Below are positions 12,829 to 25,084 of a stretch of DNA of 64,000 nt, piece by piece. A program made the position numbers and the translations under genes. Position 1 is the first letter of the stretch, and each line of letters starts with the position of its first letter. The notes beneath the pieces are model-generated. The model searched no databases and had not been told where the DNA came from. It saw only the letters and a program-made list of their open reading frames with translations. The DNA is from Tillandsia leiboldiana (taxonomy: Eukaryota; Streptophyta; Magnoliopsida; Poales; Bromeliaceae): positions 9,291,445 to 9,355,444 of the forward strand of contig CM055081.1 of the NCBI GenBank assembly GCA_029204045.2. The letters run 5' to 3'.

Positions 12829-14068
12829 TCCCCCAACAGCTACCTTTTTGCTGCCAAAAGAAAGATCGTCTTTCATTCAAAATATTGATAAGCACACTTT
12901 TTAAAGCATTTAAAAGATCATCAAAGAAGCACTGATAGCTAAAGCTGCTAGTGATGTTCTACATAGTTAGCGAAAGGATAATAAAGATAAGTACAGTAAC
13001 TTCAAATTGTTGTCACCACCCATTAGGCAGCTAAAATTTAAATATAATTTACATTTCAATTTACACGAGGAGAAAATTTACTCAGGGAAGCAGGGCTGGG
13101 CGCATATTTTTCTTCAGCCAGAAAAAGCTGCAACAAGTTCACTAGTTCGTCCCGATCGAGCACTCGAAGGACTAAAATCTTACAAGCAGAGTCCCTGATG
13201 AAGAGAAGGGAGAAACAGAAACAAGCAATTTCAAACTGAAAAATCACACCAACCGATGCAACGATTATTTCTAAGCTCGTAAAAGCAACTCCGAGACGTT
13301 GTATGAGACAGGAAAACAACACGGCCGCAAACTTGAAACAAGCAACTCAATTTTTCTGCTTATTTTTACAAATAATATCTTGATAACAGGAAAGCATGTC
13401 ACATAAACTTCAATGTGCGATAAAGATGTTTATCAAAGTTCCTGGTTTAGATGATCAACAGATCAAGCAAGCTCAAGAGAAATAACTTACCTCTCAAACT
13501 GCACCAACCTTCGGGAGGTATGATGAAAAATCCTTCAACACTACACTTGGAGAAGCAAAATCTGTTTAATCACAGCAGCAGTGAATATCAGGAAGTGATT
13601 AAAACCATCTAGGCTGTTCAATTGATCATAAATATGTGATGAGACATTTAGCAGTCATTCATAACAAAGGATGTAAACGATGTAAAATAAGCAGACAACT
13701 AAAAATGAATCACAGCAGACTAAAACATGCGGACAACATACGAAACATAAATAGTGCACAGAAAAGCAAAATATGATGCACTCTCAGTTACTAAGTTCAA
13801 AAAGGGAAAAATGGGCAAAGATTTTCAAAAAAAAAAAAAAAAAAAAAAAAAGGAAAAAAAAAAAGATGAACATGAGCACAACTTATAGTTCCATTAGACA
13901 AAAACCAATGCAGCAAGCAGAAAACCATATCTTGGTGCACCGTGCTTGGATAGTATTAACTAAAGCAGCCTATCATCATATAGACTAGTCAATACTACTA
14001 GTACTAAAGACTCACATCTCAAAAGCATTTGAATATGGAATTCTGAATTTTCTAGTCTTTCACATGCT

Positions 14069-17000
14069 TTATTGCCGCCTTTGCCTCTTTATTCTCTCCA
14101 GGGCACCTAGTTGACTTTTGCTCTCATTTTCATTGTCTTCAGCAGCATCATGCTTATCATCATCTTGCTTTGCCTTCTGGGCAAGATCACCGAATACAGC
14201 AGCAGGAACATCCCTTTGAGCAATTTCAATATTCTCTTCATCAGAGTCACTCTCCTCGGGCAATTCGATGTCCTCACTGTTCGCTGCAAGTCTCGATCTG
14301 CTATCAGGCTGCGACTCTGCACCAGCACTAACAAAATTCACCATTCTGACACTGTCATTAGCAGGTAAATTAGTCGATGGAGGAGCCAGCTGCCTTTCTA
14401 AAGCAGCCATCTCATCTTCGGGTATGCCGGCACGCTTTAGAGTATCGACTGCTTCTTCTAGGTTCAACTTCTGATCCTTTTGCATCATATACTCTGGGAG
14501 AATGAAATGGGTCTGCAAATAATATATAATCAGTAAAATTCAAACTTAGTAGCTGCTTGGCCTAAAGCTTTTAGAATAGCTTTTCTACTTTGAGAAGCAG
14601 AAAGTATGCATTTCGCAAACAAAAAGTCTAGAACTTTCAATGTGGCAGGAAGCTAAAAATGATCATCTGGTCCAGTATAGAAACTCCAATTTGAAGCTTC
14701 CAACTCAGGCGCAGCAGTAAGGCATTCGCGAGATTTTAATGAAAAAACTGTTACTGCTTTGTCAAACAACAATACTAAGTCTAAAAAAGCACTATGCAGA
14801 AGCTACAGCCTGACCCAAAGACAATATACATGAAACAGGCGCAGCTAATATATTATTCCTCACGAATCATGGTTTATCACGAAACCAACCTGACTATTAT
14901 GAGCTTGGACACTGCGCTGGATACGACGCATTTCCCTGAAGGTATCCTCATTACCATGCTGAATCTCAAAATCTTGCCACTTTTCCCAGAAGTCCGAATC
15001 AGTTCGTGGATCTACATATTTTGATGCATAGTTGTATATGCTACGAGCACGATCAATATCCCCCATGCTTTTTTCTAGATCGGCGTACTTCATGCACATG
15101 ACTTTTACATCGCTGTGAGAGAGAACAGTGTCGATCGCTTGCTACAGAAGCACCAACAGATGTCAGTTAGAAAACCTTACCAGCTTTAAAGCAAATAGGA
15201 GGAAAATATAAGTCAATAAAAGTGCCTAGATAACAGAGACAAAAAAGCATTAATTATAAAAGATGATAAGTTACAGCACAATCTAAACTTGAGGTGGTAT
15301 TTAAACTTCGTAAAATGACAACATTTGTCTGAGAATTTTCATCATAAAAATTGATAGTCGTGTTGATTTAACATTATCGAACAAAATACTGTGGAGGAAA
15401 TGCTTTAAGCTCATGGAGGGGGCAAAACAAAAGCCAAGAAAACAAACCTGATATATCTCTCGTGTTTTTGGAAGACCAAAAATCTCAGAAGCTCGCCTAA
15501 TATAAATTTCATACAAGCCCAATTTTTCACCATCAGGAACAGCCCTTACAGCTCGGTCGTAGACACTCATAGCACGCTTTGCAAGGCCATAATCCTCCTC
15601 CAGTTTAGCATATTGCAGATAGAGTGGCTTGACTTCTTCTGCAGGTGCCTGATGAGTTTTAGAAAACAAATTACTAGTTAGCTGGAGTTCAGAGACAACA
15701 TTATTAATGCCAACATACCCATTAAAATTCATACAGTTATAGAGGAATATGACATAAATATGCAGCCAGATAAGATAGGAGCATCTTTTACAGCAGTACC
15801 GCTGTACTTCTGGAGCAGATACCAATTCTGTTTACTAGACAATAATACTAATAAGCAAAGAAGATAAGCAAGCAAGCAACTCCACATGCTATGGAATATA
15901 AAGGACAGAATAACAACAATAAGCTCAACTAAACCTACAAGCAGCCGTCGGAAGACTATTAACAATGACATCATGTAGCTTTGCTACATAATCAGAAGAC
16001 AAAATCCCAAAATAGAAGACAAAACCCCAAAATGTGTGAAATAGGAGAAGGATTACGAGTCAAAAATGGGAAAAAAAAATCAATGAAACAATAAAGATCA
16101 AGAAGACAGCAAAAACAAAAGGATTATTAGCACAGAAAAGATTTGTATACTGGATTTTCAGATAACTATAAAAACAGCATTACAAACAGCAAAGTGGGAG
16201 CCAAGCCCATGAATGGAAACATATACGAGACAACAATATGCAACATCTTACCTGCCCAATCGCATGGTCAAAGAGCTCTCTGGCCCGTTCCAACTTCGTT
16301 TTTCCATATCTTTTCACAAACTTGGAGAGGTACGTTACCCATATGTCTCTTACGTGAGGATACTTAAATATCTTCACACCTCTTTCATACACCTTAAATG
16401 CATCCTCAAAGTACTTATGCTCCTATATAATACAGGAAAATGTCAGAAGCAGTTAGTATATTAGGTACAGAAAAATGAACTAACGGGAGAATATTAATAA
16501 TTTCTACCTCCAGAAAAAATGCATAGTGAAGTATTATCTGAGGTGTTGCAATTCTCAAATCAAGTATTCGCTCATAAACAGCACGAGTTGACTCCAGCGT
16601 GCCAAGGCTCTCCTCCAAATCAACGTAAAAACTCCATAGCCGTAGAGATTTATGCAACTTCATCTGGACAGGTTCATTCCCATCAGCAGCAGCTGCACAA
16701 ACCATAAAGACCATAAGCAAACAATGCAAAACCACCTTTTTCCTCACCCAAATGGCAAGGCTGGAACTATAAATGACGTTATGATGTAGTTGCAATTCGT
16801 GGGTAAAACTAAGTCACATGTCCATTCATCTATTAGCATCATAGTTCCAAAACTCAGAAGGTCTCAAACTCTCAATAGTTGAAAGTTAGGACAAGGTCAG
16901 TACAATTCAAAGGATATGAACCAAAAACACATAAACGTCAACAAAAAAAACAGTTTCCTCTTCTAAAATTTTGTATAAATGAAGCAGCAAACCATAACAG

Positions 17001-19037
17001 TCTGTAGCAGAAAAATGCATCTTAGTTTTGCATAGCAACATCATGTCAACATCTACTTCCAATAAGTTACACCACACTTCATCCACCCACCATGCTGGCA
17101 TAGTTCTTTCCCAACCACTATTGATATTTATGTAAGATAGGAAAACATGGAATGTTATGTCAGGCAAAAAAAAAAAAAAAAAGGGAGGCATAGAAGTTCC
17201 ATCTCAATTCTTTTACCACGGATTCTGCATCTAATTGTCCTTTCAGCTAGAACTAGCAGTTCAAAGATATCAAAAGGAATAGCACTAAGGCCCTGCTTGC
17301 AAATAAAAAACCTAAAATAGTAAATTACCTCTTCTCTTGACCTCAACCGAGGGCTCCGCTGTGGCCTGCCTCATCAGCTCAAGAGCCTTTTGAAAATTCT
17401 TGTGCCTCAGTTCCATTTCTGCCCACTCACACCACATGCTAGCCAGGTGATCGACAGCCTTGTAATTCACTTGCGTAGCCTTTTTAAAGACCTCTTCAGC
17501 ACTATCTAGACGATTATGGTTCTCATACATTCGTGCAAAAGTAACCCACAGAGTATGAGGCTTCCCAACAGCCTTCATCGGATCAACTGTTCTAACAGCT
17601 TCGACGTAAGTCGACGCCTGCCTTGCAGGGTCTCCCTCGAAAAGTTTCACTCTCCTGCAATTGAAACGACGGTTAGATCATCCCCGTAATGCATCAAGCC
17701 ATGTAAACAAATTCGCACGAGCATGGTAAAGAATAACAAAGGCATTTAAATCATCTTAGCATGAGAAATTGGCAGAGAAAAATCAAAAGGAATCTTCGAG
17801 TTTCAGCAAAGTGTGCCTGCGAAGAATCATTTGGCTTGGAAGCAAAATATTACCTGTGCCATTGCTCAACGTTGTGAGGATTCTGGCGCAGCAGAACACT
17901 GTTTAGGAGCTCCGGCCTCCTATCAAACAGGCGCTCGAACCTCGCCAACCTAAGATCCGTGTCGTCATCGTCGTTCAACCAGAAGCCACGCAAGAACTTG
18001 TTTGCGAGCTTAGCGACCCCGTCCTTGCCGCCTTTCTCATCATCCCCATCGTCCACCTCACTGGCAGAGTCCTCCTCGGCCGTCTCGAGCTTGGCGGCGA
18101 GGGCGCTCTGCTCGAACTGCGTGTATGCCTCGAAGATGACACCGAAGTCCCTGACGGTGGTAACCGTGGCGAGGCCCTCCTCGAAGACGTCGCGCGCCTT
18201 CTCGTAGAGGCCGCGGCGGACGTAGTAATCGGCGAGGGAGGTCCAGAGCCGGCCGACCTCATCGGTAAAGCGCCGGATCCCGCCGCGGATGATGGCGTCG
18301 ACCTTGAGGCCGGCGACCTCGGTGGCGTGGCGGGTGAGGAGGTCGCAGAGCTCGAGCCAGAGCTGGTGGCGGGTCTTGACCTTGATGGAGTGGAAGGAGT
18401 CGTCGTTGAGGACGCCGGCTAGGCGGTCGGCAGCCTCCTGCCACCGCCCGGATCTGAGAAGGAACTCGATGAAATCCTCGACGTGGGCGGGGTCGAAGAG
18501 GAGGTATCGGCGGAAGACGCGGAGCGAGGTCTCGACGGGGACGCCGGGGAGGGAGACGAGGTCGAGGTAGGGCGCCCAGATGCGGTCGTGCTGGGTGACG
18601 GGGAGGGCGCGGAGGGCGCGGTCGAAGGCGCGGCGCGCGCGGGTGAGGAGGCGCTGCTCGGAGAGAGAGCCGAGGTGGAGGAGCCAGATGCGGGGCATCT
18701 TGTGCATGGTGACGAGGGCGCGCTCGAAGGTGTTGTTGAGGGAGGCGTAGGAGGGGTGGGAGATGGGGAGGGCCCGCACGGCGTCGAGGCGCTCGCGTAG
18801 GTACGCGTGCCATAGCTTGTACGATCCCGGGAGCGCCTTGAGGGCGCGCTCGTAGATCACCGAGCGCTTCTTGAAGGGGGCACCGGCGCGGGCGACGAGG
18901 TAGCGCCACCACCCCTTGAGCTTGAACGGCTCCCGGAGGATCTCCTCCTCGTATGGGAGGTCGTCCTGGGTCGGGTAGAGATCCGGGGAGATCCCCGTCG
19001 CAGACGACGCAGACGAGGACGACGACGACATCACCAT
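14069..19037 (-). CDS. SYF1: Pre-mRNA-splicing factor SYF1 (XAB2 homologue)
   Basis: Seven exons (17854-19037, 17329-17654, 16508-16692, 16252-16422, 15448-15648, 14890-15141, 14069-14512) join into 920 aa, the usual length of plant SYF1. After a Ser-rich start the protein opens with DDLPYEEEILREPFKLKGWWRYLVAR and continues as half-a-TPR (HAT) helical repeats, e.g. YERALKALPGSYKLWHAYL, FDRALRALPVTQHDRIWAPYL, VYERILDLRIATPQIILHYAFFLE, ARSIYNYASKYVDPRTD. An acidic linker (residues about 322-345) sits in the first half; the C-terminus is acidic then basic (ERIKRQRRQ). SYF1 is a scaffold of the NineTeen/Prp19-associated spliceosome complex in the nucleus; XAB2, the animal counterpart, also works in transcription-coupled repair (established). 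Exon 1 is GC-rich and encodes 43% of the protein. A second Met lies two codons in, so the start is uncertain by two residues. Confidence 0.96.
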
Positions 19038-19062
19038 TGGTAGAGCCGTGGAGCAAGACGAA

Positions 19063-19118
19063 AAACCCTAACCCCCAGAAATGGGGGTTATCAAAGGAGG
19101 AAGACGATGAAACCCTAA
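19063..19118. promoter_or_regulatory. Two telo-boxes and a small stem-loop in the SYF1 leader
   Basis: AAACCCTAA occurs at 19063-19071 and again at 19110-19118 just upstream of the SYF1 start. Between them AACCCCC..GGGGGTT (19070-19089) can form a short stem-loop. Telo-boxes are common near starts of plant translation and RNA-machinery genes (established); a role here is inference. Confidence 0.6.
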
Positions 19119-19347
19119 CGCCGAACCGCCCGAGCGAGCGCATCTCCCGGTTCGAGCGTAGCGCATTTTAACTAGACAGAAGTTAATTTAACACGAATTC
19201 GGACCCCGGTGTGATTCGTCCTCGCGCCCTCATTGGTACGCACTACTAAATCTAAATCAAAATTAAATTAAATTATTTTACAATTTAATAAATCTTGTTG
19301 AATTAATTTAAGTTCTTTTTATTTTTCTTAGATGACATAAAAATCAA

Positions 19348-19382
19348 CCAATCCAATCCAATCCAATCCAATCCAATCCAAT
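19348..19382. promoter_or_regulatory. Seven tandem CCAAT boxes in the SYF1/TMEM70 divergent promoter
   Basis: CCAAT is repeated seven times head to tail with no spacer, in a 515-bp region between the start codons of SYF1 (minus) and the TMEM70-like gene (plus). CCAAT is the core bound by NF-Y (established). It may be a functional array or just a pentanucleotide microsatellite. Confidence 0.7.
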
Positions 19383-19552
19383 CGTTGGACCGGACCAAGT
19401 TGCTACGAGCAGAATCGGGTCAGCTGGGTTGAACCCCCATTGCTACAAATAACTACAACTACGAGGACCGAAGAGCAAATTTACTTCCTCTCCCTCGTTA
19501 AACCCTCGCTTCAGAAGAAGGGTCGTTGAGGCGCTCCGCATAGGCCCTAGAA

Positions 19553-21899
19553 ATGGCGACGAGACGAGCCGCTTCTCTCTGCGGCCTCCTTCTCCGCCGC
19601 TCTCCGCCGCCGCCGACGGCGGCGGCGGTGGCGCCGTTCCACCGCCGAGGTTTGTCTCTTCATCTCGCCGCTTCTTCTTCTAGGGTTTTTAATGTATTGT
19701 TCTTTTGTAGATCTTATTAGTTTGTGTAATCATTTGATCTTTTCGGGAAGCTTGATCCCGGAGTGATCGGAGTGAATTCGAGTAGTTGGTTCGTTTACCT
19801 GAATCTTCGAAGAATCCTCTCGTATTAGCTCCAATTTCAAGAGGGAGATGGATCGCATTAATTCAGGACCTGTTTGGCCCTGATTCTGCTTCTGTTTTCA
19901 GCTGCAGCTACCTGTAATAGAGTGTTGGCAGTTATTGGAGTTTCGAGATTTTGCTATAGCGGGAAGCAGAAATGTGATTTTGAGGCACAAAAAGCAGATC
20001 TGATTTCATAGTTGTAATTTCGCTGCAGAAAGAAGCTATTGAGGGGAATTTCACATGGTTTTTCTCCTAATGGCACTTGTTCTACAGCACGGCACCGTAA
20101 ATCAGGGTCAAACAGGCCCTTAGTCCCGTTTTTAAGAGGCATGTCGCTTTGTCCCTCTAGTTCTCTATCAAAAGCCCCATGAAATTTTATGTGGAGTGAA
20201 TAATCGGCTCGGATGCTGCTGTTGGTGTAGTTACTGCTTGCTTTCATGATCTGAGAATAACAATCCAACCTTTTCATATGAAACTTGAGCAGCTAGCTAG
20301 TAGGATTTGACAGTTTGGAGTAACCATTACTAAATTTATAGTTCTTATCTCATAGGAAAATTCTAAATTTGTCGCTAACCATAGAACTTTTTCCGTGTTA
20401 GTAGCCTGAAATGTTCTTCTATCAGATATCCAATGCGTCAGTTCGAAAATGAATAGGTACTCACTTCAAGTGTGAGAAATGTTTTTCGAACAATGGGTCC
20501 TTCATAATGCAGTGCTTATGCTTGTTTAGAAAGCACAGGACCTAAATTGAGATTTCAGTAGCCTGGAAAGGTTATGGGATTATGGAGAAAATTTAACTGG
20601 GAATTCATATTTGTCTTGCAAAATCAATGTTGCCATTAATGTGTTGAGCTCTTGAAATTTTTACTTATTGAAGGATGTGTATGACACTTTATCTGACCAA
20701 ACCCTACCATATTACATCTATGTTGCCATTAGCTCTTGAAATCTTTACCCATTGAACAATGTGTAAGGCACTTATCTGAGCAAACCCTACGATACTGCAT
20801 AATAATGGTTGAGGTTGAATTTCAATTAAATTAGCTGCGCAAAATGAAAATGATTGTCGCTCCCACTTCATAAAAATGCATGATAAAAGTCGGCAGCTAC
20901 TGGTTCTAGAAAGCAGTTGAGCTACTTCAATTCTTGGTTCGAAAGAGAAGGAACAAACTCTTAATGGCTATTACATTTAGATTTCTTTTAAAATAAGCTG
21001 CTTTAATTGTGATTTTCTTCTCCGGCTCTGAAATTTATAAATTTCTCTGTTTTTTTAACTAGAGAGGTCTACTGGCTACATGTTTAAAAACCCGTCCTTT
21101 AACCCATTCTTTTTAAATTTGTGGATACAATTCTGCTGTTGTTAAGATGCATGATGCTTATGTTTTTCTCCATTTTGTATTCACTACTTGTCTTTGCTAC
21201 AAAACACAAGACACTATATGCTTCTCTATTTTTTTCCATTAATCAGATTTCGAGGCTTTTTCTTATGGAACGTGGAGGCATTATTCAACTTGCAAACCTG
21301 CATCTCCAATTAAGTTCAACATCTTTCGATCAGCAATATATCCATTTTCTACTTCTGCAAGATCTGAAGTTGGTGAAAGCAAGATTAGCATCGGACCCAA
21401 AACCAAAGAGCTCGAAAAGGATGACGAAGACGCCAATGTTGTGTACCGAGGACCGATCTCCTCAACTATAAAGAAAGTGAAGCTTCTGTCTCTCTCCACG
21501 TGCTGCCTCTCTGTGTCTCTTGGACCAGTTATAACTTTCATGACTTCGCCCGGTATGAACGTAATCTTAAAAGGTGCGGTTGCTTCTACTGTAATATTCC
21601 TAAGTGCTTCTACAACCGCGGCCTTGCACTGGTTTGTGAGCCCATACATTCATAAGCTGAGGTGGCGGCCGGGGTCAGATAGCTTTGAGGTGGTGATGTT
21701 GTCATGGCTGGCCACGCCAATCTCGAAGACGCTCAAGTTTGCTGATGTGGTGCCGCCGGTAACCAACCGGCCATTTGTTACCTTCAAGGCAGACGGTAAC
21801 TTCTACTTTGTTGATGTTGAGCATTTCCACAACAAGGCTTTGTTGGCGAGATTGACACCTGAAAATCAGGCTCATCAATCAGCTGTCAAGAACCTTTAA
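19553..21899 (+). CDS. TMEM70-like mitochondrial membrane protein
   Basis: Two exons, 19553-19649 and 21247-21899, give 249 aa; the junction codon spans CGA-G / AT. The N-terminus MATRRAASLCGLLLRRSPPP.. is Arg/Ala/Ser-rich without acidic residues, like a mitochondrial presequence. The core starts VVYRGPISSTIKKVKLLSLS and has two hydrophobic segments, CCLSVSLGPVITF and GAVASTVIFLSASTTAALHWFVSPYI, then a soluble tail with ATPISKTLKFADVVPP, RPFVTFKADGNFYFVD and FHNKALLARL. This layout (presequence, hairpin of two membrane segments, C-terminal domain) matches the TMEM70 family, in animals an assembly factor of mitochondrial ATP synthase (established); the plant role is inferred. The 1.6 kb intron holds a 255-bp inverted-repeat element. 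Its start is 515 bp from SYF1, so the two probably share a promoter region. Confidence 0.85.
19866..20120. mobile_element. 255-bp hAT-like inverted-repeat element in the TMEM70-like intron
   Basis: The left end GGACCTGTTTGGCCCTGATT is matched in inverse by the right end, whose reverse complement reads GGGCCTGTTTGACCCTGATT. Such GGGCCTGTTTGG ends are frequent in small hAT-type elements of plants (recall). I could not find a convincing target duplication. Confidence 0.6.
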
Positions 21900-22876
21900 T
21901 TGCGGAAATTGGGATGATTTTGTTTGGTAGCAACTTCTTTTTTTCATCAGTGTACTGTTGTAATAAAAAGACCATACATAATCTTGAGGAGATCTGAACA
22001 GGGTACGTACTGTTGTTTTAGTTAAGCAGAACTTTCAGAGAGCTTAAGCCCAAATATGCTGATTTCTATTAGTTCTTTTTTAGTGTGCCTTTCATCATCT
22101 AATTCATGCGGGCCCATCTTTTTTAATCAGCAAATGATTGTTTGATAAACATGTTTTTTTTACTGTATACACTCTTTCATTGCATTTAAGGTTCACACTA
22201 AGGGTTTATTTTATTTCAAGCCATAATACAAGTATATAACCATGCTCAACAAGCTTTCAATCTAGGTACTAGCTATATGGGGACGCAAGCAATTAGTTTG
22301 GTTCTTACTACTATGCCTACTTTGTTTAATCTTTTGGCGAGACTTGACATTGATAAAAAATGTGATTAGGTATATAAAATTGCATTCTTTATTTTACTCT
22401 CAAATATACCATCCTATTCAAACGGTTAATGTATCAAAGTTTACTACTTTAACTTTTGATTGTTAAACAGTTTTGCTCACAAATCCGTGAAATGATTTTC
22501 TAGTCAAAATATATTTAAGGCCAAACAAACAGATGAAAACTGTTTTCGCCGCAGAAGATCCAGCTAGTGAAGAAACATTGGCTCGCTGCCTAAACTTCGA
22601 CCAACCTGCATCATATTTTAGAGACAAAACTTCAAAATCTAAATCTGTTCTCAAAGCAATAGCTAAACGATAAATATGTCCCAACTCTAAATCTGTTCTC
22701 AAAGTCACAATGATCTCTCGACGAAACAAGAGAGGTTCAAAACTGCATGAAAACAGCATGATAATTAAAAAACTCTGACAAATTTTTTAAGCCGAAATCT
22801 CTTCTCCAAAACTGATATACTAGAATACCATCCGCATGCTACTGGTTACTGCGCCCACCACGACATTTAGGGCAGC
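21900..22876. other. Convergent spacer between TMEM70-like gene and EF1A
   Basis: Both genes end here, so the spacer is two 3' flanks. AATAAA-like signals occur (e.g. GTAATAAAAAG near 21958). An 18-bp motif, TCTAAATCTGTTCTCAAAG, occurs twice near 22638 and 22686. No gene seen. Confidence 0.5.
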
Positions 22877-24436
22877 TCACTTCTTCTTGGCAGCAGCCTT
22901 GGTGATTTTGGCGCCCGTGGGATCCTTCTTCTCGACACTCTTGATCACTCCGACAGCAACAGTCTGCCTCATATCACGGACGGCAAAACGGCCAAGGGGT
23001 GGGTACTCAGAGAAGGTCTCAACAACCATGGGCTTGGTCGGAATCATCTTAACAAAGCCGGCATCACCGTTCTTCAAGAACTTGGGCTCCTTCTCGAGCT
23101 CCTTGCCAGAGCGGCGGTCAATCTTGGTAAGGATCTCACCAAACTTGACGGCAATGTGGGAGGTGTGGCAGTCGAGAACGGGTGCATATCCATTGCCAAT
23201 CTGCCCGGGGTGGTTCATGATGATAACCTGAGAAGTGAAGTTTGCGGCCTCCCTTGCAGGATCTTCCTTCGAGTTGGAGGCGACGAAACCACGCTTGAGA
23301 TCCTTGACTGCGACGTTCTTAACATTGAAGCCAACGTTATCACCAGGTAAGGCCTCCTGAAGCGCCTCGTGGTGCATCTCCACAGACTTGACCTCAGTGG
23401 TCAGCCCAGTGGGCCCAAAGGTGACGACCATACCGGGCTTGAGGACACCAGTTTCAACACGGCCCACAGGGACCGTGCCAATACCACCAATCTTATAGAC
23501 GTCCTGAAGGGGAAGGCGGAGAGGCTTGTCAGTGGGCCTCTTTGGCTCCAGAATCAAGTCGAGGGCCTCAAGAAGGGTCGGGCCCTTGTACCAGTCGAGG
23601 TTGGTTGACCGCTCAATCATGTTGTCACCTTCGAAGCCGGAGATGGGGACGAAGGGGATCTTATCAGGGTTGTATCCAACCTTCTTCAGGTAAGAAGAGA
23701 CTTCCTTGATAATTTCATCATACCTAGCCTTGGAGTACTTTGGTGTTGTGGCATCCATCTGAAATGTGTCGAGAGAAAAAAAATGCTTAGGGCCGCAAAT
23801 GGAAGTTGCAAAATTAAGACTAAAAGCTACATAGTTATAGTCGAGATTAGACAACAGCTGTTCTCTCATCATTCTTATAACATGAATGTCGTGTCACAGG
23901 GAACATTAGCAGAGGGTTTTTTTTCAATCTGGACTTCTGTTTATTCATTAAGGTTGCAAACTAATAATATATACCTTGTTGCAGCAGCAAATCATTTGCT
24001 TCACTCCAAGAGTGAAAGCAAGCAAGGCATGCTCACGAGTCTGACCATCCTTCGAGATACCAGCTTCAAAACCACCGGTGGTGGAATCAATGATAAGGAC
24101 GGCACAGTCGGCCTGGGAGGTTCCAGTAATCATGTTCTTGATGAAGTCACGATGCCCTGGCGCGTCAATGACTGTGCAGTAGTACTTTGTGGTCTCAAAC
24201 TTCCACAGAGCAATGTCAATGGTGATACCACGCTCCCTCTCAGCCTTGAGCTTGTCAAGGACCCAAGCATACTTGAATGACCTTTTGTTCATCTCAGCAG
24301 CCTCCTTCTCGAACCTTTCAATGACACGCTTGTCGATACCTCCGAGCTTATAGATGAGGTGACCAGTGGTGGTCGACTTGCCTGAGTCGACATGGCCTAT
24401 GACCACGATGTTGATGTGAACCTTCTCCTTACCCAT
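22877..24436 (-). CDS. EF1A: Translation elongation factor 1-alpha
   Basis: Exons 23975-24436 and 22877-23758 give exactly 447 aa, the plant EF-1alpha length. GTPase motifs are intact: GHVDSGKS (G1, residues about 14-21), DAPGHRDF (G3), and NKMD (G4), split by the intron between NK and MD. Domains 2 and 3 follow ([61 protein letters not shown]), ending in [10 protein letters not shown]. The factor carries aminoacyl-tRNA to the ribosomal A site in the cytosol, using GTP. A 5'-UTR intron is inferred from 24459 to 26843 (acceptor ..CATCAG before the leader, donor GTG|GTGAGATC); leader introns are normal in plant EF1A genes, but 2.4 kb is long and is explained by inserted elements. The residues needed for activity all look present. 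Confidence 0.97.
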
Positions 24437-25084
24437 GAGTGCAAGAGCTAACAGCTAACTGATGGAGGCCAAAGAGAGTTAAAAGGAGTGACTAATTGGC
24501 ATTAGCCAGAGATGGCTAACAACAAGCAGGATGCTTAAGAGAACATTTCCATAATTAGTATATTCAGATGATATCTTTTGTGATAATTTAACTACCCAAG
24601 GAACAATACGATTGATTGTTTATTATATAAAAATATGAGATATATAGAGAAAGACCAGAGAATTTGTTCCTTTTGAAGGAAAGGCCCAGTGAGCATTGTA
24701 TCATAGCAAGCAGATTACGGTCAAAATTCAATTACCTTACCACAGACCATATTAAATTAAAAGGGAGAAGAAGAAAAGAAACATCAACATGAAGCTATAA
24801 AGACATGTGCACCACAGCAGTTAAACAGAAAAGTCGGGTTGCTTCTTTTAAAAAGAAAAGCTTTTTTGCAACTGATGGCCACATCCACAAGAACTACCGT
24901 GACAGCACCTAGGGTAACTAAATTACGCACATCACTAAACTTCGATATCACAAAGATCTAATAAACATTCGTAACAGACATCTCAATCTCCATTTTGTAG
25001 TGCATCTAACTATCATGAATATCTAAATAAACTGAACTAGCTTTTAAATTTTAACAAAAAAAGTAACATATTTGCAAGAAAAAG

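Noticed and set aside
18259..19143. 294-aa frame overlapping SYF1 exon 1
   Set aside because: Same strand, wrong frame of a GC-rich exon; Arg/Pro-rich translation without motifs, while the SYF1 frame is a clear family match.
23783..24280. Plus-strand frame opposite EF1A exon 1
   Set aside because: Shadow of EF1A; it crosses the EF1A splice site and has no recognisable domain.
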